Assembly: GCA_964650485.1 (NCBI GenBank)
Contig: CAZYTX010000013.1
Location: forward strand, 1-64,000
From: CAZYTX01 sp964650485
GTDB lineage: Bacteria > RBG-13-61-14 > DATKZS01
Reading direction: 5' to 3'
Length of the DNA: 64,000 nucleotides
In this document: piece by piece, positions 45,023 through 55,799 of the stretch
Position numbering within the stretch: position 1 is the stretch's first letter
Layout: each line of letters opens with the position of its first letter
Notes under the pieces: model-generated
The model's input: the letters and a program-made list of their open reading frames with translations, nothing else
Database searches by the model: none
What the model was told of the DNA's origin: nothing
Position numbers and translations under genes: made by a program

Positions 45023-45877
45023 CTAAAGCCCTTTGCGCCTCTTGGAGATGAAGGGCACGTGGATCATGTCCTGCTTGTAGTTAACGCACAGCGCGTACAT
45101 GACCAGGTTGATGCCAAGGCGTATGGCCTTCTCCCGCTGCATCTCTCCCCCGGGCTTGACCGTGGCAAGCCACTGCCCGGCCCGGTCCCTGGCCCATGCG
45201 CCGCCCAGGTCGTTGGCCGAGTACACCAGGGGGGTGCGCTCGCTCAGGTTGATGCCCAGGAGATAAGGAACGTTCGCGGTGCGGCCCGCGGCCCTGGAGA
45301 GGAGGTAATAGGACTGGTTTATGGTGTGCCCCTCCGGCACCTTGGAAAGCCGCTGGCCCGGGAACATGCGCGAGATCTCTCGCTTCACCGACTTGTCAAA
45401 ACCCACACCCGTGGCCGAGAGCGCGTCGTCCACCAGCATGAACCCGCCCATCTCAAGGAACAGCTTGAGCCGCTTTACCTGCTCTTCAGGCAGGGGCTCG
45501 AACTCGCGGGTGCCGGTCCAGTAGAGGAAGGGGTGATGGAAGAGCCTCGGGTCTCCGGGACCCAGGTCCACCCTGTCAGTGGACGCCTGCACGCTGGTCC
45601 TGGATACGAGTATCTGCATGAGGGACCGGGCCGCGGTGGGGTAGGGGTTCCAGGACATGTCCTCTCCGTAGCGGAGCTGGGTGAAGAAGAAGGTGGGCAT
45701 GGGCTGGACCTCGGGACCCATGTACTGGGCCGGGGCCTTGCGAGGACCTGACAGAAGCCATCCTGCTCCCGCGGCCGCGAGAGCCGCGGCACGGCGCCTG
45801 GTGATCTTCACTCCACGCTCTTTCTCGTCATTTTTCTTGCGCTTCATGCCTCTTAACTTATTAATGCGTTTTGGCAT
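45023..45877 (-). CDS. DUF4159 domain protein with Tat-like signal
   Basis: The 284-residue protein starts with a basic region and ITRRRAAALAAAGAGWLLSG, which resembles a twin-arginine signal. The remaining domain matches DUF4159: FFTQLRYGEDMSWNPYPTA, RLFHHPFLYWTGTREF, FLEMGGFMLVDDALSA and the closing INLVMYALCVNYKQDM. The domain resembles a GATase/ThuA fold without catalytic residues. AGGAAGGGATAAAAC precedes the ATG, and it lies 3 nt after the BatA-like gene. Function is unknown but it co-occurs with MoxR/BatA genes. Confidence 0.8.
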   Translation of the reverse strand: MPKRINKLRGMKRKKNDEKERGVKITRRRAAALAAAGAGWLLSGPRKAPAQYMGPEVQPMPTFFFTQLRYGEDMSWNPYPTAARSLMQILVSRTSVQASTDRVDLGPGDPRLFHHPFLYWTGTREFEPLPEEQVKRLKLFLEMGGFMLVDDALSATGVGFDKSVKREISRMFPGQRLSKVPEGHTINQSYYLLSRAAGRTANVPYLLGINLSERTPLVYSANDLGGAWARDRAGQWLATVKPGGEMQREKAIRLGINLVMYALCVNYKQDMIHVPFISKRRKGL

Positions 45878-45880
45878 GTT

Positions 45881-48025
45881 TTATCCCTTCCTGGTAAGGG
45901 CGCGCTCGAGAACCGCCAGGGCCACCAGGAGTGAGAGGAGCGCCCATGCATATGGTGTCTTCTCCACCTTGTCGGCTTCCGCGGAGGACAAGCCCGTGCT
46001 TCCCTCTGATATGATGCTCACCTGTTTGGACCCTATGGCCGCCTTTATTCCTCGGGGCTCGATCTTCTGGAGGTCTGACTCCCGGGGGTCGACGTTCAGC
46101 ACCAGTGTCCTGTCCGGCCGGTCAATCTCGGAGTCCATCTTTCCCCGCCCCTTTTTTTCGTATTTTATCCTGTATAAGCCCGGCTTCTCGGTTCTCCCTA
46201 TTTTTATGCGCCTCATCCCCGGCTCGGAGACCAGCTCGGCCTCCCACTCTTTCCCGTCCGGCCCGAAGACCCTGGCACCCCTCACGTCCGAGCCCACCGG
46301 TATCTCCACCACGCTGCCGGTAAAAATCTGTCCCTCGTCCTTCTTGACCAGGGCCTCGGCCAGGTACTGTGTGACCTGCTGGAAGAGCGGCAAAAAGGTG
46401 GGGTGTATGCACAGGTCGTTCCACTCGCGGTCCGCGGTGCTTGCGAACATTATGACCCTGCCCCGGCCGAAGGTCCCCTCCACCATCATGGGGGTCCCGT
46501 CGGTGAGGCGCAGCAACACCTCTGACCTCTGCGCCACCTGCTGCTGCATGAGGAAGTACTTCCAGAAGCCTGCCAGTCCCAGGTCGCCCTCTGCAGGGTC
46601 CCTGAATATAGTGAGGGCAGGGTGCATGTCCTCCCCCGGCGAGGGTGTGGAAAGGTGGTTGACCTTTATCTCCGAGGAGCCCTGTGCCCCGGCATAGGAG
46701 AGCTTTACCCCTCTGAGCTCGCGGGGAAGCAGGTCCCCCCAGACGGCGTTATATTCATCAGCATCAGCGTTGCCCCCCAGGGTGATGAGCAGGCCGCGGC
46801 CATCTCTTACGAACCGCTTCACCTTTTCCGCGGTCTTCGGGTCCACCCTGCCCGCGTTGGCCAGTATGACCACGTCGAAGCCTGTGAGGTCCGCGGAGTC
46901 GAGCTCGGAAGCTGTGATGCTTGTGGGGCTCACCCTTGAGCGGGCGTATAGCCTGGGGTCCAGTGCCCTGTCCAGGAAGTAGGTCTCGGACTGCCTGTAG
47001 CTGGTGCCGGGCTCTCCGTCCACCACCAGGGCCCGCACCTGTTGCCCGCCCTTCAGCTGGAAAAAGGCGATGTTGTCCGCGGCCATGCCGTCCGCGGCAT
47101 CGAGCGTGATCTTTCCGGGCCCGGCCGCGGGCTTGGTGATCACGAACTCCTTTTCAATCGCCTTGCCAGCGGGAGGGTCCACGAACCCTTGGGCCATGAC
47201 CTCGTCGCCCGAGTACACCCGCACAAGCGTCTGCCTCACGTCCCTGTTGCCGTGGTTGGTGACAGTGGCCTTCACCTGCGCGGCCTCCTGCCTGGCCAGG
47301 GCCTTCCACGCGATCTCGATCCCTCCCACCGAGAGGTTGTCCGGCGCCATGTCCCCGGCAATGTCGCTCACGTACACGGGCGGGGGGTCGGAGAGCTCGA
47401 CGGGCCGGTGCCAGCTCGAGCGCTGCATGTCGGTTATGACTACGATCACGGGCTCGAGCTCCTGCACGCCAGAGAGGTAGGATGATGCCAAGGACAGGGC
47501 CTCGGTCATGCGTGCCCTTGCATAGGCCGGCTCCATGTGCTTGATGGCCCTGGAAAGCTTTGACCTGTCCTTTTCAAGACCCGTGCCTGCAAGGCGCACC
47601 GCGTCCACCACCGCGGCCCGGTCGAGTTCGCTCAGCCCCTGGAGCCATTTTCTTGCCTCCTCCTGCGCGAACTCGAGAAGTGTCTTGCCTCCCTTTTCCC
47701 TTGTCATGGACAAGGATGTGTCCAGCACCAGGACCACGGCCATGGGCCGCTCACCCCTGCTTATGCCGGCCACCACCTTTGCCCACAGCGGCACTGCCAG
47801 GCCGAGCGCGAGCAGGGCCACCATAAGGCACCTGGTGGCGAGCAGCAGGAACTCGTGCAATAAGAGCTTCCTGGCCACCTTCTTGTAGGAGAGCAGCACG
47901 AAGCGCATGGCCGGGAACTCGATGTTCCTGGCGCGCCTCCTGAAGAGGAAGTGGATGATAACGGGCGCGGCCACGCCGAGGAGGCCGGCTGCCAGGAGCG
48001 GGTGTGCGAATGACAAAGCCCCCAT
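45881..48025 (-). CDS. BatA-like N-terminal plus VWA membrane protein
   Basis: The 714-residue protein begins with the BatA/aerotolerance N-terminal module: two membrane helices around ALSFAHPLLAAGLLGVAAPV with FLFRRRARNIEFPAMRFV. It is followed by a VWA domain with MIDAS DTSLS (VLVLDTSLSMTREKGG) and VIVVITDMQRSSW. A long extracytoplasmic region and a C-terminal membrane helix (PYAWALLSLLVALAVL) complete it. ATG 48025 overlaps the DUF58 stop as TGATG and has GAGG upstream. VWA domains bind metal and mediate protein contacts, probably with the MoxR chaperone. Confidence 0.8.
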   Translation of the reverse strand: MGALSFAHPLLAAGLLGVAAPVIIHFLFRRRARNIEFPAMRFVLLSYKKVARKLLLHEFLLLATRCLMVALLALGLAVPLWAKVVAGISRGERPMAVVLVLDTSLSMTREKGGKTLLEFAQEEARKWLQGLSELDRAAVVDAVRLAGTGLEKDRSKLSRAIKHMEPAYARARMTEALSLASSYLSGVQELEPVIVVITDMQRSSWHRPVELSDPPPVYVSDIAGDMAPDNLSVGGIEIAWKALARQEAAQVKATVTNHGNRDVRQTLVRVYSGDEVMAQGFVDPPAGKAIEKEFVITKPAAGPGKITLDAADGMAADNIAFFQLKGGQQVRALVVDGEPGTSYRQSETYFLDRALDPRLYARSRVSPTSITASELDSADLTGFDVVILANAGRVDPKTAEKVKRFVRDGRGLLITLGGNADADEYNAVWGDLLPRELRGVKLSYAGAQGSSEIKVNHLSTPSPGEDMHPALTIFRDPAEGDLGLAGFWKYFLMQQQVAQRSEVLLRLTDGTPMMVEGTFGRGRVIMFASTADREWNDLCIHPTFLPLFQQVTQYLAEALVKKDEGQIFTGSVVEIPVGSDVRGARVFGPDGKEWEAELVSEPGMRRIKIGRTEKPGLYRIKYEKKGRGKMDSEIDRPDRTLVLNVDPRESDLQKIEPRGIKAAIGSKQVSIISEGSTGLSSAEADKVEKTPYAWALLSLLVALAVLERALTRKG

Positions 48026-48951
48026 CACCTGGACCTCGCTCTTGCACCGGTGGTGGCCGCCCTGAACGCCAGCCACGAGGAGAGCACCTGGGCCGGCCGG
48101 GCGTCTGTTCTTGCCAGCCAGTAGTCAATTCCATGTCCCCTTGCCATGTTCCTTACACTGTCAATGAACTCCTGCACGTGCCTGGTGTACTCCATGCGTA
48201 TGGACTTGGGGTCCACCAGCAGCCGTAGCGGGCCTTCCATGTCCCGGAACATGCTGAGCCGGTCAAAGGGGAACTCGATCTCGTCAGGGTCGAGCACGTG
48301 GAATAGCACCAACTCGTGCCGGCGGTGCCTGAGCAGGCGTATGGCCTTGAGCATGGGCCCCGGCTCGTCCAAGAGGTCCGAGAACAAGAGCACCATTGCC
48401 CTGCCCTTGAGGGAGGAGGACAGCTCTGCCAGGGCCTTGGCGATGTCGGTGCCCGGGCGGGGCTGCGCCGCGGCCAGCCTCCTGGTGATCTCGTGGAAGT
48501 GGGTGTGCCTGGCCCGGGGCGGCAGGTAATCATCCAGTCCCTCGCGCACCAGCCCCATGCCCACCGCGTCCGACTGGGTAAGCAGCATGTAGGAGAGGGC
48601 CCCGGCCAGCGTGGTGGCCGCCTCCAGCTTGGATGGGTCCCCGTCCTTGCCGCCCTGGCTGCGATAGGCCATGGACCGGGAGGCGTCCACCAGGATGAGC
48701 GCGGTGATGTTGGTGTCGTCCTCGAACTCCTTTACATAGAAGCGGTCGGATTTGGCGTACACCTTCCAGTCAATGCGCCGGATGTCGTCGCCCGGGGTGT
48801 ACTCCTTGTGCTCCTCGAACTCCAGGGACCGGCCCCGGTGGGGTGCGTGGTGTATGCCCATGAGCACCCCCTCGGCAACCTCCCTGGCCTTCAGCTCCAG
48901 GGCCTGGATGCGGCGCAGCAGTTCCGGGTCCACCGCCTGGTTCGCGCTCAT
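48025..48951 (-). CDS. DUF58 domain protein
   Basis: The 308-residue protein carries the DUF58 signature GRSLEFEEHKEYTPGDDIRR followed by IDWKVYAKSDRFYVKEFEDD, then the VWA-like core (ALILVDASRSMAY, MVLLFSDLLDEP). DUF58 proteins are encoded with MoxR ATPases almost everywhere and are likely its substrates or adaptors. No membrane segment is visible. The ribosome site upstream of ATG 48951 is weak. A 237-nt gap with two hairpin repeats separates it from moxR. Confidence 0.88.
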   Translation of the reverse strand: MSANQAVDPELLRRIQALELKAREVAEGVLMGIHHAPHRGRSLEFEEHKEYTPGDDIRRIDWKVYAKSDRFYVKEFEDDTNITALILVDASRSMAYRSQGGKDGDPSKLEAATTLAGALSYMLLTQSDAVGMGLVREGLDDYLPPRARHTHFHEITRRLAAAQPRPGTDIAKALAELSSSLKGRAMVLLFSDLLDEPGPMLKAIRLLRHRRHELVLFHVLDPDEIEFPFDRLSMFRDMEGPLRLLVDPKSIRMEYTRHVQEFIDSVRNMARGHGIDYWLARTDARPAQVLSSWLAFRAATTGARARSR

Positions 48952-48989
48952 GAGAGGGGCACCACTTTTCTATGAGGAATCGGGGTATC

Positions 48990-49010
48990 GCACATAGCTT
49001 TGCTATGTGC
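48990..49010. repeat. GCACATAGC hairpin repeat
   Basis: GCACATAGC-TTT-GCTATGTGC is a perfect 9-bp hairpin in the moxR-DUF58 gap. A further stem, TGCGACT...AGTCGCA, follows within 40 nt. Related to the hairpins before gyrA and atpE. Confidence 0.65.
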
Positions 49011-49110
49011 GCGAGCGGCTTGTGCGACTGAGCGCAAGCGAAGTCGCAAGCGAGCAGGATGAAAAGCACGGCCTGGTGAATTATTTACCACGTTCCATAT
49101 ATAATTCTCA

Positions 49111-49154
49111 TCCTGCGCCTTGCGGCGCCCACATAGCAAGCTATGTGGGCTACC
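49111..49154 (-). repeat. CCCACATAGC hairpin repeat in the moxR-DUF58 gap
   Basis: On the minus strand GTAGCCCACATAGC-TT-GCTATGTGGGC, GCGCC-GCAA-GGCGC and CAGGAT match the gyrA-proximal element at 17673-17716 almost base for base. Confidence 0.75.
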
Positions 49155-49188
49155 CTCTATGAGGCCATTTTTCAGGAGGCTCAAGGTT

Positions 49189-50232
<1,044 letters not shown>

Positions 50233-50242
50233 CTCGTCTCCT

Positions 50243-51856
50243 TTAACCTGATATAAGCATGAGCTTCCGCCTGTACTCTTTTACCTTGTCCTGGTCCCCC
50301 TTCTGCTGGTAGACCTTCATGAGGTAGTTGTAGGCAACGGGGTTGAAGGGGTTTATGTCCAGGGCCTGTTGCATGGCGGAAACGGCCCCCTCGTAGTCCT
50401 CGGCCGCGTAGAGCGCGCGGCCCAGGTTTATGTATGTTGTCGAGTACCCGGGGAAGAGTTCGACCCCCTGCCGGAGCGGGTCCATGGCCTCCTTGTACTG
50501 GCCGGCCAGCAGGTGGCACAGTCCCAGCTTGTTCAGCATCTTGGGCGAGTAGGGGTTCATCTGTTTGGCCCGGGTGTACTCGACCAGTGCGGCGCTGTAA
50601 TGTCCCCGGTCGCGCAGGAGGTCACCCAGCCTCACGTATCGCCAGTGCTCGGACTCTGACATGTCCGACTCGTCCACCTCCTCGTCCACCTGCTCGAACT
50701 CCATGTCCCCCTTCCTGATCTCGTGCACGGTGATCTCCATGCCGGGCAGCTCCTCGTATCCCTTCCTCTCGGCGTATGCGATCCAGTTTTGCCAGAAGGT
50801 CTCGAAGCTCATGCCGGTCACCTTGCTGACGGCCTTCCTGTAGCCGCTCCCTTTGGAGATCTCCTCGCACAGGGCCATGACCATGTCCCAGCCGCCGGTG
50901 CTTACCATGTAATCAACCACGGAGGTCACCTCGGAGAAGGCCAGTTGCCCCTGCCTGGGTGTCTCCAGGTAGGCGAAGCTGGGGTGCATCCTCTCGAATG
51001 TGATGAGCTCCTCCTGCCGGAGCGCCGATGCCAGCAGGCTCTCCTGCGAGGGGGTGAGGGTCCCGCCCCGGTCGTTCCTCCACCTCTCTTCCTCGTACTT
51101 TGCAATGCCCTCGTGCAGCCATATGGGTATGGACCTGCCGAACCTGTGGTATATGAGCAGGTGCACGAACTCGTGGCTCAAGGTGTCGCGGTAGGAGTAT
51201 CCCCTTAGCAGGGTCCTGGGCGAGTTGACCATGAGCCTCCTGTACTTGCACACCGCGATGGTGCCGGATTTCTCAAGGGATTCCTTGTCAATGCCCGTGC
51301 CACTGGTGAAGGCGTCGAAGTCGGGGTACACCTCGACCAGCACCGGGTCGCGCGGCTCGAACCCGAGGTCCGAGGTCAACGCCCGGTATGCCCTCTCCAA
51401 TGTCTCCAGGGCCGGCTCCACCACCACCTCGTCCCTGGGCTCGGCATACCTTAGATGGAAGTGACCGGAGCTCTTCTCCTTTGCGCCTTCCCATGCCTCC
51501 TGCAGGGTTTTGATCCGCTGGTAGAACTCGCGGCCGTCCTGGTCAAGACCGTCGAGCTCCTCGCGCCTCTCGAGCGCATTGCGCGCGCACGTGTAGTCCC
51601 CGATATAGAAGCAGTAGCGGGCCTCGAACATGTGCGCCGTTGCCATCTCTTCCGGGTCGTCCTCGTCAGCCTTGTCGAACATCTCACGGGATATGCGCTC
51701 GGCCTCCTGGTAGTCCCAGTCCCTGAGCGCGTGCATGCCTTTCGAGGAGAGCACCCGCAAAGGGCCGGTGTTACCGGAGATCGCCGGGCTGGAGACCGCC
51801 GCGGCCGCGAGGAGCGCGGCTCCTGTAATTATTAGTACCTTATAAGCGTCTCTCAT
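50243..51856 (-). CDS. Peptidase MA-like protein with TPR repeats
   Basis: The 537-residue product has a hydrophobic start (ALLAAAAVSSPAISG) suggesting export. It then has TPR-like helices, a gluzincin metallopeptidase domain with HEFVH (228-232) and the downstream WLHEGIAKYEEE zinc-ligand region, and C-terminal TPRs (from about 405). This is the peptidase MA family layout. It probably cleaves or scaffolds periplasmic proteins. Its ATG overlaps the DUF4175-like gene's stop by ATGA, so translation is coupled. Peptidases of this kind are unusual but recurrent members of Bat/MoxR clusters. Confidence 0.8.
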   Translation of the reverse strand: MRDAYKVLIITGAALLAAAAVSSPAISGNTGPLRVLSSKGMHALRDWDYQEAERISREMFDKADEDDPEEMATAHMFEARYCFYIGDYTCARNALERREELDGLDQDGREFYQRIKTLQEAWEGAKEKSSGHFHLRYAEPRDEVVVEPALETLERAYRALTSDLGFEPRDPVLVEVYPDFDAFTSGTGIDKESLEKSGTIAVCKYRRLMVNSPRTLLRGYSYRDTLSHEFVHLLIYHRFGRSIPIWLHEGIAKYEEERWRNDRGGTLTPSQESLLASALRQEELITFERMHPSFAYLETPRQGQLAFSEVTSVVDYMVSTGGWDMVMALCEEISKGSGYRKAVSKVTGMSFETFWQNWIAYAERKGYEELPGMEITVHEIRKGDMEFEQVDEEVDESDMSESEHWRYVRLGDLLRDRGHYSAALVEYTRAKQMNPYSPKMLNKLGLCHLLAGQYKEAMDPLRQGVELFPGYSTTYINLGRALYAAEDYEGAVSAMQQALDINPFNPVAYNYLMKVYQQKGDQDKVKEYRRKLMLISG

Positions 51857-54800
51857 CTTACCAGCCTCTCGTAATAGTCCCTGTTAAGGTTCTTGTATGC
51901 TTCGGGTGAGTCCTCCTTCATTGCTTTTAGTATCTGTTCCCTGAACTCCTCGGGCACCTTGTAGGCGTCCTCCTCTGGTATGTCCACCTCCCCCTCGGTG
52001 GAAAGGCCCCGGCTGCTCGATCCCCTGTTCCTTCCCGATGAGCTCATACCCATTGGCATGCCCATCCCCATCATGGAGGAGCCCATCTTCTGCCTGGCGC
52101 CCTGCACGCTCTCCCGGGCCTTCTCAAGCTGGGCCCGGGCGTCCCTTGCCGGGGCCCTGGCCGGACCGGGGTTGCCCAGCATCATCTCCCCCGCGGCGTC
52201 GTTCATGTCGAGCGACGCCTGGTCCAGGTGCTCCAGCACCTCTCCCGGGAGCGAGGGGGCCTGCTCCTGAAGCTCGGAGTAGTCGTCCATAACTTCCTGC
52301 ACGTCCCGCCTTATGTCCTCCTCTATTTTCGAGAGCTCCTCCAGCTCGGAGCGCATGGAGGGGTCGAGCGAGGGGGCGAGCCTTTGTTTAAGTCCCTGCA
52401 GGGAGTCGAGCACGGACTGCATGGCCTCCCTGGCCTTGTCCGCGTGCTCCTGGAACTTTTGCCTTTCCGGAGGCGGCCCGGCCTTATGCTTTTTAGCATA
52501 AGCCTCCAGCCCGCCCATCGCGTCCTGCAGCGATTCCTGCACCTCTCTCGCCTGGTCCAGGGCGCCTCCCAGGTCGCCTTCCTCGAGCCTGTCATCTATT
52601 TTCTGCGCGTCTCTTTTGAGCCTGGACAGCGGCGCGGCCTTCTGGTAGCGCTCCCTCCTGTCCTGGGCGGACATCCTCTCGGCCTTGCCCTGCATGGCCC
52701 CGTTTCTCAGCTTGAAGAACTGCCTGTGTGTCTTGTGCACCTCTTCTTGGAACTCGTCCAGCCCGCCCTTGATCTCCTCTCTTGCCTGCTTCAGCAGGTC
52801 TTCGCCCTGGTCGGTTTGCGCGGCCTGGTTGTATATGTCCTGGAGCGCGTCCTCCACCACCTGCTGCCTGTTGATCAGGTCCTCCAGCCTGTAGTCCATG
52901 TCGGAGAGCCCCTGCATGACCTCTTTGGACATCATCTCGCCGAACTGTCCGGCCTTGTCCTCGAGCGACGACATCCACTGTCCCATTTTTGAGAGGAAGT
53001 CCTCGGCCATGGCCGCCGCGGACTCCAGGTCTCCGTCCACCAGGGCCTTCCTGAGCTTCTCCATCTCCTTTGCCAGGTTGGTGACGTTTGCCTTGTCCAG
53101 GGCGTCCGCGTTCACGAACTCCTCGGGCAGGCTCTTTCTCATCTTGGCCATCCTCTGCATGAGGCTCTGGAATGCGCTTTGTAGCTCGGCCATGGCGTCG
53201 CGGAGCTTCTCCAGGAGTGCCGGGTCCCCGGTCCTCTTGTACTGTGCCAGGAGGTCGGCCATGTCGGCTTGTGCCTGGTAGAGCGAGTCGGCCTCGGCCA
53301 GGATGTCCTCGATCCGCTGCTTTTTTACGAGCTTGTCCAGGTATATGATGTCGTTTTCGAGCCAGGCCCGGTACTGCTCACGCTTGTCCCGTATACCCGC
53401 CAGGTCCGGGCCGCCCTGCACATTCAAAGCCCGGGCTCGCTCATCGAGTATGTCCGGGTACCTCATGCTCATGTCAACCAGGGCGTCCATTACAATCTCG
53501 TCCGCGTACTCGTCCTCTGCAAGGTCGGTTATAAGCCCCTCCAGCACCTCGACTATTTTCCCGCCCTCTTCGAGCAGGTCTGCTTCGGTCTCCCCGGGGC
53601 CGGCCTTCCCTTCTTCGTCCGCGAGCCACGCCACAAGGTGCGACGCCAGGTGGTCTATCATCCGGTTCAGGAGCTCGTCCTGCCTTGCCAGTATCTGTCG
53701 GTGGAATTTCCTGGCGCTGAAGATCTCCAGCACCCGCATGTCGCTCCTGCCCGGCTTGCCCCCTGCCACCTCGTCGTTGTCCGTGACCTCGATATAAAAC
53801 GGTATGCGCTCGCCAGGCAAAAAGTCCTCTTCTGAAAGGCGCCACTCGTAGTCGCCGCGCAGGTTCCTCTCCCCGTCGCGCTTGATGCCCTTGACCGCTG
53901 TCCTGTGCTCCTGGTCCCCTCTCTCGTATACGAGCTCGATTTTGCGCAGGCCGAAGTCGTCGCCGGCTTCATACGATATTTCCAGCGCTCCCTCGGCGGC
54001 CACCTCCACGTCCGCCACCGGCTCCAGCATGGTGACCTCGGGAGGCAGGTCCTCGTCCACCACTATCCTGTGCGAGTCCGGCTCCGCGTACCTTTCGCCG
54101 TCCTTGCCCATTCCCTCGATGTAGTAAGTCCCCGGCTCTGAGAGGACCAGCTCGACCTGGAGCTGCTTGTCTTTCTCGACCTCCATGGCGTACCTGGCCC
54201 CGGTGGAGGTCACCAGTGCCGCGGACTCGAGGGGCTCCAGCACCATTGTCTCCAGTGTCACCGAGGTCCCCTTGAGCGCGGCCATGTCCCCGTCAGTGTG
54301 GGCCACGGTCTGCGGCTCGATCCCGGAGTAGGGGGGAAAGCTGTAGTGCAGGGTGAAGTCTCCGGTGGTGAGCGGTCTTGCCGCGGTCTTCTCCCCGCTC
54401 GATGGCATCTCCCACGGCCGGGTGAAAATGGCTGCAAAGCCCTTGTCGCTCCTTTGCGGAAGCAGGGACGCCATACCAAAAAGTATGACGGCCAGGAGCG
54501 CAAAGACGGCCCCCGGAGTCCTCAGCATGGAGGCGGGCGCCGCGCTCTTGAAGTCAACCTCCGGCAGCAGCGCGGCGGTCTTTTTAATGTGCTCGTGCAG
54601 AAGCTCGTTGCTGAAAGCACCCGCCGGGCCGGGGTCAGTGCTTGCGCGGATAAGCTGGACCGAGTTAATGAGGGCGTTTTCGAGCCACGGGTTCTGTCTC
54701 TCGATCGCCCGGGCGGTCCTTTCCAGGTTCTCGCGGTTCTTTATGATCAGTACAACGCCGGCCGATAGTGAGGCTGCCAGGCCGAGTATGACCGCGGCCC

Positions 54801-54972
54801 GGAACACGACCAGGGGCAGGCCGCCGAGCGAGGGGGAGACCATGAGCCCCGCAACCAGGACCGCGGCCGCGGCCGAGACCGCGAGGAGCGCCGTCCTGGA
54901 GGCGCGCATGAGCCCGCGCCTGATGCCCGCATTCCGGATGCTCGTCTCTATCAGCCTGTAGGGGTCTTCCAT
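51853..54972 (-). CDS. DUF4175-like giant membrane coiled-coil protein
   Basis: The 1039-residue protein starts with three hydrophobic segments (about 28-75 and 155-172). A beta-rich Ig-like region (about 200-420) and long helices rich in Glu, Lys, Gln and Met (about 430-950) follow, for example MDYRLEDLINRQQVVEDALQ. It ends in a Met/Gly/Ser-rich tail (MGSSMMGMGMPMGM) and a short acidic end. The pattern fits DUF4175-type proteins, found with MoxR and VWA genes. It may form a periplasmic scaffold. It lies 4 nt after nth. Confidence 0.7.
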   Translation of the reverse strand: MEDPYRLIETSIRNAGIRRGLMRASRTALLAVSAAAAVLVAGLMVSPSLGGLPLVVFRAAVILGLAASLSAGVVLIIKNRENLERTARAIERQNPWLENALINSVQLIRASTDPGPAGAFSNELLHEHIKKTAALLPEVDFKSAAPASMLRTPGAVFALLAVILFGMASLLPQRSDKGFAAIFTRPWEMPSSGEKTAARPLTTGDFTLHYSFPPYSGIEPQTVAHTDGDMAALKGTSVTLETMVLEPLESAALVTSTGARYAMEVEKDKQLQVELVLSEPGTYYIEGMGKDGERYAEPDSHRIVVDEDLPPEVTMLEPVADVEVAAEGALEISYEAGDDFGLRKIELVYERGDQEHRTAVKGIKRDGERNLRGDYEWRLSEEDFLPGERIPFYIEVTDNDEVAGGKPGRSDMRVLEIFSARKFHRQILARQDELLNRMIDHLASHLVAWLADEEGKAGPGETEADLLEEGGKIVEVLEGLITDLAEDEYADEIVMDALVDMSMRYPDILDERARALNVQGGPDLAGIRDKREQYRAWLENDIIYLDKLVKKQRIEDILAEADSLYQAQADMADLLAQYKRTGDPALLEKLRDAMAELQSAFQSLMQRMAKMRKSLPEEFVNADALDKANVTNLAKEMEKLRKALVDGDLESAAAMAEDFLSKMGQWMSSLEDKAGQFGEMMSKEVMQGLSDMDYRLEDLINRQQVVEDALQDIYNQAAQTDQGEDLLKQAREEIKGGLDEFQEEVHKTHRQFFKLRNGAMQGKAERMSAQDRRERYQKAAPLSRLKRDAQKIDDRLEEGDLGGALDQAREVQESLQDAMGGLEAYAKKHKAGPPPERQKFQEHADKAREAMQSVLDSLQGLKQRLAPSLDPSMRSELEELSKIEEDIRRDVQEVMDDYSELQEQAPSLPGEVLEHLDQASLDMNDAAGEMMLGNPGPARAPARDARAQLEKARESVQGARQKMGSSMMGMGMPMGMSSSGRNRGSSSRGLSTEGEVDIPEEDAYKVPEEFREQILKAMKEDSPEAYKNLNRDYYERLVR

Positions 54973-54976
54973 CCGC

Positions 54977-55642
54977 TCACACCTTGAAAGCCGAGATGCA
55001 CCTTGTATTAAGAGTACATTCCCCGCACATCGGTTTCGGCCGGCAGATTTTTCTGCCGTGCTCGATAAAGTTGAGGTGCAGCCTGTAGGCGGCCTCCGGA
55101 GGGACCAGTTCCCCCATGAGGGCGTGGGCCTTCCTGGCGTCCGCTTTTACCGGCAGGAGCCCGAGTCTTTTCGAGACCCGCAGGATATGCGTGTCCACCG
55201 GGAACACCGGCTTCTGGCAGGAGAAGAGCAGCACCACCGCCGCGGTCTTCTCCGCCACCCCTTTGAAGGAGTAGAGGTATTCGAGTGCGTCTTGAGTCTC
55301 CATTTTGCAAACCCTTTTCAGGTCGAGCTTGCCCTCCCTTTGCTTGATACTTTGCAGCATTCGCTTTATGCGAACCGACTTCTGCCTCCCCAGCCCGCCC
55401 GGCCTTATGGCCTCCTCGATGTCCCTGGGGTCCGCGGTCATCACCCGCTCCCATGATGGAAAGCGGCCGCGCAGTCCCTGGTAGGCCCTGTCCCGGTTGC
55501 CGTCGCTGGTGTTTTGGGAGAGCACGGTCTTTACCAGGACATCGAGCGGGTCGGGCCTTTTTCCCGGCTCCTTTTCACCGCTGGCCTCGAGCAGCTTCCT
55601 ATCCACCCATCGCAACAAGCTCTTTTTCCGCCTTGGCTGCAA
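54977..55642 (-). CDS. nth: Endonuclease III-like DNA glycosylase
   Basis: The 221-residue protein has the helix-hairpin-helix LYSFKGVAEKTAAVVLLF with the catalytic lysine, the catalytic aspartate in PVDTHILRVSKRLG, and a C-terminal 4Fe-4S cluster motif (CRPKPMCGECTLNTRC). It removes oxidised pyrimidines and nicks the abasic site. The hairpin FKGVAEKTA departs from the usual LPGVGRKTA, so it may be a subfamily with other substrates. Translation begins at TTG 55642 behind a weak site. It sits 4 nt before the DUF4175-like gene and appears to head that operon. Confidence 0.85.
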   Translation of the reverse strand: MQPRRKKSLLRWVDRKLLEASGEKEPGKRPDPLDVLVKTVLSQNTSDGNRDRAYQGLRGRFPSWERVMTADPRDIEEAIRPGGLGRQKSVRIKRMLQSIKQREGKLDLKRVCKMETQDALEYLYSFKGVAEKTAAVVLLFSCQKPVFPVDTHILRVSKRLGLLPVKADARKAHALMGELVPPEAAYRLHLNFIEHGRKICRPKPMCGECTLNTRCISAFKV

Positions 55643-55669
55643 GCGCTTTCCATCCTTGCAATATGGTAG

Positions 55670-55698
55670 ATGATAAAGGAGTTGAGGGATAACTTCAA
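55670..55698 (-). promoter_or_regulatory. Candidate promoter of the nth-led cluster
   Basis: On the minus strand TTGAAG (55698-55693) and TATCAT (55675-55670) are 17 nt apart, about 25 nt before the nth start. A weaker alternative, TTGAAT-N17-TATTTT, lies further upstream. Confidence 0.5.
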
Positions 55699-55750
55699 TG
55701 TGGTACTCGGATTAAAATAAGACCGTGCGCAAGCCGATTCAATATCCATG

Positions 55751-55779
55751 TTGACATATTAAGGGGGCCAAGGTATAAG
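55751..55779 (+). promoter_or_regulatory. Promoter of the GH13 gene
   Basis: TTGACA (55751-55756) and TATAAG (55774-55779) are 17 nt apart. The start would be about 14 nt before the ATG at 55800. Confidence 0.7.
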
Positions 55780-55799
55780 AAAGATAGCACGGAGCTTGT